Positions 1-6,900 of a stretch of DNA of 8,249 nucleotides are shown piece by piece (position 1 is the first letter of the stretch; each line of letters opens with the position of its first letter). The position numbers and the translations under genes are program-made. The stretch comes from Paramuribaculum sp. Lineage in GTDB: Bacteria; Bacteroidota; Bacteroidia; Bacteroidales; Muribaculaceae. The DNA lies in assembly GCA_029058455.1 (NCBI GenBank), contig JAIDXU010000193.1, positions 1 to 8,249 of the forward strand, in the 5' to 3' direction. The notes below the pieces were generated by a model. It had not been told where the DNA came from. It did not search any database and was given only the letters and a program-made list of their open reading frames with translations.

Positions 1-954
1 GGCCTCAAAGATTTTTGAACCTATATAGCCGGAATTCATGCACGAAAGGTCGGTATTTCGTTCGGTCAGGTCAATTGTGGAACGGCGCGTCAGCGCGGGA
101 AAAGCATCGATACGATATTTTGCTTTTCCGGCACGTGCCTGTGGTTGGCGTCGCATCCACTCGGTTTCCTTGCGTAATGTGTTGCGCACACGGTCAAGCT
201 CCGCTTCCAGAGCCTCGATACGCTCGGCACGGCGACGCAGATAGTAGTCGTAGTTGCCCTTATAGCTATATACCTGCTGACGGTCGATTTCAAGAATCGA
301 GTTGCAGACACGGTCAAGAAAATATCGGTCGTGAGTCACGAGCAATAGTGTTACTCTTGAATGGGCAAGATAATTTTCAAGCCATTCAATCACATCGATG
401 TCAAGGTGGTTGGTAGGCTCATCAAGCAGCAGGAGGTCGGGATTCTCAAGTATCACTCTTGCAAGAGCAACTCTTTTGAGCTGACCGCCCGAAAGAGTTT
501 CGACCTTGGCTTCGGGATTAGTGATGTTGAGTTGGGTGAGCAACTGGCGCAAACGGTCCTCATAATCCCATGCACCCGCACTATCCATAGATTCGGAAGC
601 CGCCGCTATTGCATCGGCGTCGCCCGACAGAAGTGCTTTTTCGTATGCTTCGATTATCGACGCGGTTGCTGATGCCGCAGAAGATCCGATGCATGCCTGA
701 AGCACGGTGGCTCCGGGTTCGAAATGAGGTGTCTGGTCAAGATAACCAACCCGTAGATCGGCGCGAAACACAACCGATCCGCTGTCAGGACTTTCATGGC
801 CGGCAATCACATTGAGAAGAGTGGATTTTCCCGAACCGTTGCGTGCCACGATACCGATTTTCTGACCCTCTTCAACGCCGAAGGTCACGGAGTGAAACAA
901 CAATCTTTCGCCATAGCTTTTCGAAAGCTTTTCGATTTGCAGATATGAGGCCAT
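1..954 (-). CDS. ABC-F family ATPase, Uup-like (3' part beyond window)
   Basis: This encodes the first 318 residues of a soluble twin-ATPase ABC-F protein. The family acts at the ribosomal E site to relieve stalled or misfolded translation states, and Uup has also been linked to ribosome assembly and DNA branch handling. Seen in the sequence: Walker A ARNGSGKST (37-45, K43), Q-loop Gln74, a short helical arm insert (about 98-140), signature LSGGQ (154-158), Walker B LLLLDE (174-179, catalytic E179), D-loop NHLD (182-185) and switch His208. A charged inter-domain linker (about 240-300, with RRRAERIEALEAEL and WMRRQPQAR) is the tRNA-contacting segment of ABC-F proteins. The fragment ends YIGSKIFEA, just as the second ATPase domain begins; full length is probably about 600-650 residues. 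There are no membrane segments, which argues against a transporter. The ATG at 954-952 is preceded in frame by TAA two codons upstream (960-958) and the next Met is residue 123, so the start is firm. Bacteroidota homologues also have Ala in place of the first Walker A Gly, so I do not read it as a defect. An antibiotic-resistance role is not indicated. Confidence 0.95.
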   Translation of the reverse strand, partial: MASYLQIEKLSKSYGERLLFHSVTFGVEEGQKIGIVARNGSGKSTLLNVIAGHESPDSGSVVFRADLRVGYLDQTPHFEPGATVLQACIGSSAASATASIIEAYEKALLSGDADAIAAASESMDSAGAWDYEDRLRQLLTQLNITNPEAKVETLSGGQLKRVALARVILENPDLLLLDEPTNHLDIDVIEWLENYLAHSRVTLLLVTHDRYFLDRVCNSILEIDRQQVYSYKGNYDYYLRRRAERIEALEAELDRVRNTLRKETEWMRRQPQARAGKAKYRIDAFPALTRRSTIDLTERNTDLSCMNSGYIGSKIFEA

Positions 955-978
955 AGGTTAATTTCTTGACAATTGTGG
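955..978 (-). promoter_or_regulatory. 24-base sprA to ABC-F spacer and translation start region
   Basis: The gap between the sprA stop codon and the ABC-F start codon, read on the minus strand, has no GGAGG-like Shine-Dalgarno sequence. It has an A-rich run (AAGAAATTAACCTATG), as expected for Bacteroidota, which largely initiate without Shine-Dalgarno pairing. No stem-loop followed by a T run is present. I see no Bacteroidota promoter (TTTG at -33, TAnnTTTG at -7) in the gap itself. This supports read-through from sprA, although a promoter inside the sprA 3' end cannot be excluded. Confidence 0.45.
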
Positions 979-3900
979 TTATCTTGCGAGTGAGAGGTTG
1001 AAGCTGAAGCCAAACGCCGTTGAGGAGGTGGGGAAGGCCGTTGAACTTACAATCGGGGTATTAATCTGATGTTCGAAGAATGCTCCCACCTGAAGTTTTC
1101 TCGACAGCTGATAGTTGGCCGTGAGGTTGAGATTAACAGTGCGTGAGCCTGATGTGGCCTGAGTATAGGCCGTTTCGATACGACGTATAAGCGCCTGATT
1201 GTTCTGGAATGAGAAGTCGCCGTTGATGGTGAGATCATTGCTTACTCCATTCTGCTTGCCTTTGATTTTGAGCACTGAGTTAAATCCCACAATCTTATAT
1301 CCGAGCCCGAGGGTTATGCCGCGTGTGGTGGCTTCAACGATCTGTCCGGCCGACGAGTTGAGGGTGAGAGTACGCTGGTCTCTCCACTCGGCGTTGATGC
1401 TCATGTTGTTTTTGAGAGTGATTGCGGCACCGATCAGGGGAGCGAAACGCTCGGTAATGGCAACGGAGGCGATATTGTAGGGTGACGAGGGTACAGGGTT
1501 TCCGGTCAGTTCATTGATTGTGAAACCGGTGGTCTGGCTACCGTCGGCACTTACCCAGTTGAGGTATGAGGAGTATGCTCCTACCGAATAAGTGCATTGA
1601 TAGGAGTGGTTGAGTGTGACGCTCTTGAATTTATCCTTAAGGAATGAGATCTGTGAGAGTCCGTCATAGGAAACTCTCCAGTTTGGAAGTGCGGCAGCAA
1701 GCGAGGGGAATGGAGAGAGAGTCTGCTTACCGGGGTCGCGGCCTGAATATGCAGCGAGAAAAGCGGGAATCAGTACATCGGATCCGGTCATGCTTACCGT
1801 GCCGACCTCGGGGTTATAAGGCTTACCGGCGTTAACATTTCCTTCAAGGAAACCTGTGGCCGGATAGCTGAGGTTGGTATACAGACCCTCATATCGGGCG
1901 GCAATCACCTGAATGTTCTCGATAAACTTATTGAAAGTCGGGCTGTCGTAACCGTTCTTGGCACTTCCCGATTTAAATGCTGTGAGCAACGCGATGTGGG
2001 TCATTGTGAAATTACCGCTAAGCGATGTGGGGGTACCGGCATACATAAACTGCATCTGACGGGTGCGGTTGTCAGTGCGGTTGGTTGTAAGGGTTACTTT
2101 AAGACCTTTAATCGGCTCAAGCGTCAGTTCGAAATTCATCTCATTGGCCTTGGAATAGTTGGCCGGAGAGGTCTGACCGTCGTCAGTCATAAGCCAGTTG
2201 CGGCTTTTGGCTTTCTCGACATATCCTTCGCCGAAAAATCCGAAAGCGAAGTCGAGGCCGGGAGCCATCGGACCCCATGTGTCTGACTGACCGAAAATAT
2301 CACCTGCATTGGGACGGAAGAGCGGGAGCGAGAGTGATTTGGTGGAGCGGAGTCGGGCCGAAGCACTGCGGGGCGACATAACGAGTCTAAGGGCATACTG
2401 TGATATCTCTGTCCAAAGATTTTTGTCCTGTTTGAGATTTTCAGTTATCACAAATTTAAGATTTCGATCGCCTCTCTCTATTACCTCGATCGAATTATTG
2501 TCGAGTGTGCGTGTCTTGACGGTAACAGGATCGCCGGTAGTGGCATCTGTAGCGGTAACCTTAATCTTGCGTGTGCGAAGATTGTGTTTGATCACGAGCG
2601 ATGTGTCAGGTTTGAGAGTATAAGTGCGCTCAAACTTGCGGGCTTTCTTCTCGCGGGTTGTAGTTCCGCGCTTCGTGGAATTGAATCTCTGGTTGATTTC
2701 CTTGAGATAGGTAGATTTGTTATAAAGAGTCTCGAAGTTCAATCGTGAATCAATCGAATAGGCAGTCTGGTTAGCGATGGTATTGCCCATCTTTATTCCC
2801 TCGACAGTGGCACCTCGATCCCAACTATAGGTGGAGTTATAAGAGAGGGTGGCGTTGAGGCAATCAAGATAGGGTATCTTGGAGAAGGGGGCGGTGTAGG
2901 TGGCGGTGGTATTCTGGTTGTAAGCCCAGGGAGTACCGAGACGCAAAATGCTGCTCATCACGGTGTCGCGCCACTCAGAATATCTGTCGGGGAAGAGTTT
3001 GCGGTTTACAGCGCCGACAGGCTCTTCGATTCGTGCGGATGTGTTGCTTGAAAACGAGAGGTTGATCGACTTGGTAAGATTCCATGTGAGTGAGAGCTGA
3101 CGATCCCACAAGAAGTTTTTACTTACCGATACGGGGAGCTGGAACATGACATCGCGCTCCGAGCGGGTTTGCTGCTCGTAGTAGAAACGCGACATCGATG
3201 TCGAGAAGTTAAAGTTGTTGGGAAGCCAGTTCAATTCCCATTCCTTAATGAATTTCAGACCCTTCTTGGTAGAAGTTATGAAACTGAAAGGTTTAAGACC
3301 CTTTACATAAGGGGAGTAACTATATTGCAGCGAGCCGCGATAATCGTTGGTGTTTTCGTATTCGGTAGTGGGGTTGTTTTTTGACTGCTTGTTGAATGAG
3401 AAGCCGGCTGTGAAGTTGGCCGGATCCCACGGCATGGGATTCTTTGATCGCACGTCGAAGTTGAGACCGGAGATAGAGAAATTCTGCACCTTGGTGTGCT
3501 CGACGGCAAACGATTCGATAGAATCACGCTCCTGTTTTGTATCTACGGCGTCGAGGGCATCACTGAGTTTCACATCCTGATCAAGAGGATTGTATTTCGG
3601 TGAAACTTTCTCATTGGTCACGGAATAGAATATCGGTGCCCTGAGCTTGGCTCCTTCGGGCAGGAAGCGGCCGAGGTCAGCCTGAACAGCAAAGTTATAT
3701 TGACGTGTATCGTCGAGATTTCTTTCGTTGAGACTCTGATCTACCCCGCCGAATCCCGATGACTCATAGTTCGCGCCCACATTGACGGTAACAATGTCGC
3801 TGAGATTAAGGTTGGCGGTTCCTTTGGCAGCCCAGCCACCCTCGTTGTTAAACTCAGTAACCTTTAGTTCGTTGACCCAGACTACACCGTCTTTAACGGT

Positions 3901-6900
3901 AGAAGAGTTATTTCTCACACCGATAAGCATTACACGGATGTCGTTGAGAGAGGGATTACCCATCACACCCATGCGGTTTGCCTCATGATTGGGGTCGCGA
4001 CCGGTATAGAGGGTGTTATAGCCTACTCCCGGTTCTTCATTACGTTTGGCATGATTGCGTTGAGTCTTGAGGTCGACAAGATTCTGGAGAATGACGTCAA
4101 AGAAGTTGCTGAGCGGCCAAACTATTTCTCGGTTTGTAGGTGAATCGGGATATTGGTCGGGAGGAGTGAGCTGAAGAGGCACCTCATATTCATAGTAATT
4201 GTTTTTCACATCAGAGCCGAGACGGAGGAATATTGACATTTCACCCGATTTGAGATTGGTGATATTGTCGATGAGAGCCTCGGCATGAACCCACATCTGC
4301 AGACGTTTGTAGTTGCGGAGGTCGGGCACCATAGTGTTGCGGAACACACCACGCGCGTCACCGGGTTTGATGTCAAGCAGTTTGAGCTGCATTGACTGCT
4401 CGTTTTCAAGAATAATCTGAGCCTGAGAGGGGTCGGAAATTCGATTGACGCCCGGAGGAAGAATATAGTTAACAGGCTCCTGACCCGAGTTTTCCTCAAC
4501 GTTCACTACCGATATGTCAATCTGACCTTCGGCGGGAGCATCGCCTCGGTTGTTAAGATTGAAATCATAGGTGCGCCATTCTCCTTTCACCAGCTCGAGA
4601 GTGGCGAAACGCAGGTGAGTGGCTTTTTTAAAGCCTGTCATGAAGATTCGGGCAAATCTTATGGTAGAGAAGTCGTTAATCGAACCTACAACTTTCTGAT
4701 AGTCGGAAAGAGGTATTTTAAACTGATACCATTCCACTTCCTGAGAATTTCCGTCGCGGGTGTAGACAAGTGAGGTCTGTTTGTCGGTTATGAAGTTACG
4801 ACCCACCTCAAGGTCTTCGGGGCGGATACTTACGCGATACTGGAAATAACGCTCATATTCATTGAGGGTGTTGTCCTGGTTGATATCCTCAACATCGGGC
4901 AGTGAGCGGGAGGGCTGATAGAGGCGGTCGGGAGCCGACTCGGGTGAAAGGGAGTTGGCTTCAACACCGTTATATCTCTTATAGCGCTCAAGAATCGAGA
5001 GACGCTGCTCGTCGTAATCATAGCCGCGATAGAAGTGGTAGTTATCGCCGGCGGGGTCATTGAAAGGCGAAAATTCATCGCCCATCATTCTCTCGACTGT
5101 TGAGGGTGAAAGTCTCATGCGAAGCTTCTCGAGATATTCGGCATAGGAGGAGAATCCATATTCATCTTCATTGAGAAGACCGTCAAGACCTGTATCCTGA
5201 ACCAATCGGGCCGAATTGTTATTGTCGAAGGCATACGTAAGCGAGTTCTGAGAGGAAGCACGACCCCAAACCGATGTGCGCATAAACTGATCGTTGCCGT
5301 CGAATGGCACACCGTTTTCATAAGACTTCATGCCGTCTTTCAGAATATCCTCCGAAATATCTCCGAAGTTAAAGTAAAGGTCACCGCCTTCATAGTTGGG
5401 ATTCTCGCTGTCGAGAAACGGGTTCATCATCCAGAACTGCACATATTCGATGTTCTGGCTTCTGAAATCGGAATTGTCGATTTTGCGCATTATGCCGCCC
5501 CAGCGTTTTTCGGGATTAGTGAGCAGGCCGTTTTCGTTTACTCCGTCGGCATCGAGATTATAGGGGCCGCGTTCATCAGGATAGAACGAGAGATTGAGGG
5601 TCTGAATGGTATTGCTTTCACCATATACAATTTCACGTTTCGGGAAAATTTCTTTTGAGGTTACTTCGCGCACATACGGATTGGAGAGCTGTTTGAGGTC
5701 ACTCTTTATGTAGCCCGGCGCGAGAGAAGAATTGCGTTGAGTGAAAAGCGGGTCGATATAATACCAGTTGAGAAGCGCACGGTTTTTGCCATATTCCACA
5801 TTGTTGCTCAGAGCAGCCTCGGGGAAAAGTGCAGTAGAGGAGTTGTCGTAGGGGGTTGAGGAGAGGAACCATGCGTAGGGTGAGCGCAGGTCAATGCCGG
5901 TCTGCGCGGTCTCGAAGTCGTCGATATAAGAGCTGCCTTTATTGGTGCCGGTTTTCTGAGCTGCGGGTATGAGCGCGGCAACTTCACCGCGGAGGGTGAG
6001 GCGTGACGGAGCGGTAGCGTTGACCGTAGGTATCTTATTGAGCAGATTGGTGAGCCACATGCTTTCTCCCGTATATGAGAAATTGAGGCCGCCCATAGTG
6101 TTGTTGACGACTTCCTGGCCAATGCTTACTTTTTCGGTAAGAGATTTTTCGCCATAATGCAACAGTGTAGCACCTACATTGAAATTCTTTGAGAACTGAT
6201 AGTTAAGGTCAAGACCGAGCAGACTTTTGCGCTGGGTGCTGAACATGCCCTGATCTTCGAGAGTGACCGACACATTCTGACCCGAATCGAGAATGCTCTG
6301 ATTGGTGATGGTAACTATACCTGAAACATAATCGACCGTATAGTCGGCATTCTCAGTAAGGGTAACGCCACCGGCGGTAACGATAACCGATCCTCGAGGC
6401 ACGTTAAAAGCCTTGAGGTCGATCTGCGCGCCATTAGTGCCCTGATACTCTCCTTCAAGCACAAATTTGTTGCGGTCGGCATATTGTTCGGCAACAATCT
6501 GAGTGGAGTCATAGAGCTGGGTATAGAGGTAGTCGGCCGCGAGAGCGGGATTGCCGATTTTTGTTTCAAGCCATGAGCCGAAAGGTTCGGCCACCGGGAA
6601 GAATACTCTGCCGGTCGAGGTGTCGATGGTATATCCCTCGATAAAGTCAAAAAATCCGTCACTGTTGCTCTCCTGATTCGAATCGAGGCGGTCGAGGTTC
6701 ATAACCTGCAAAAGCGACTGATTGGAAATACCGGGCACAGGGAGATAGTTGATTTCGGTGCCGGTGGTATCGGAGAGATATTTGATATTGAGCTTGAAAT
6801 TTGTGCGCTGCACATTGGTAGCTCCCGGAATCTGGTAGACGTTTTTCATCATAAGTCGCCACATCGGCAGACGGGGCTGCTGATTGGTGCTTTTGAGCAT

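Larger units (their letters stand above)
4576..5457 (-). other. SprA internal unit A, beta-sandwich-like with acidic-loop insertion (residues about 922-1215)
   Basis: The unit opens with NIEYVQFWM, continues with DLYFNFGDIS, and after a long insertion has YFQYRVSI, EVEWYQFKIPLSDY, IRFARIFMTGF and LRFATLELVKGEW. The same order of strand motifs recurs in unit B further along the protein (IRxxxI, a short loop, then a hydrophobic strand ending LEL or LKV). The pattern resembles a carbohydrate-binding-module-like jelly roll. The insertion of roughly 150-170 residues between the second and third motifs carries two EF-hand-like loops. That this is a duplicated fold is my inference from reading the motifs side by side. 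Confidence 0.5.

Noticed and set aside
15..815. Several overlapping plus-strand open frames opposite the ABC-F gene
   Set aside because: They are antisense to a continuous minus-strand frame with complete ABC ATPase motifs. Their translations are low-complexity, Arg/Ser-rich and match no family I know.
826..843. ABC-F Walker A with Ala in place of the first Gly, considered as a degenerate ATPase
   Set aside because: The core GSGKST, signature, Walker B Glu and switch His are intact, and I recall the same Ala in Bacteroidota Uup-like proteins.
1..954. ABC-F gene as an antibiotic-resistance factor
   Set aside because: The arm and linker resemble the housekeeping Uup-like group, and there is no mobile-element context. 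Nothing visible points to resistance.
955..981. Possible terminator or operator at the ACAATTGT palindrome after sprA
   Set aside because: The palindrome is only eight bases with no loop, it is AT-rich and it is not followed by a T run. It is too short to call.
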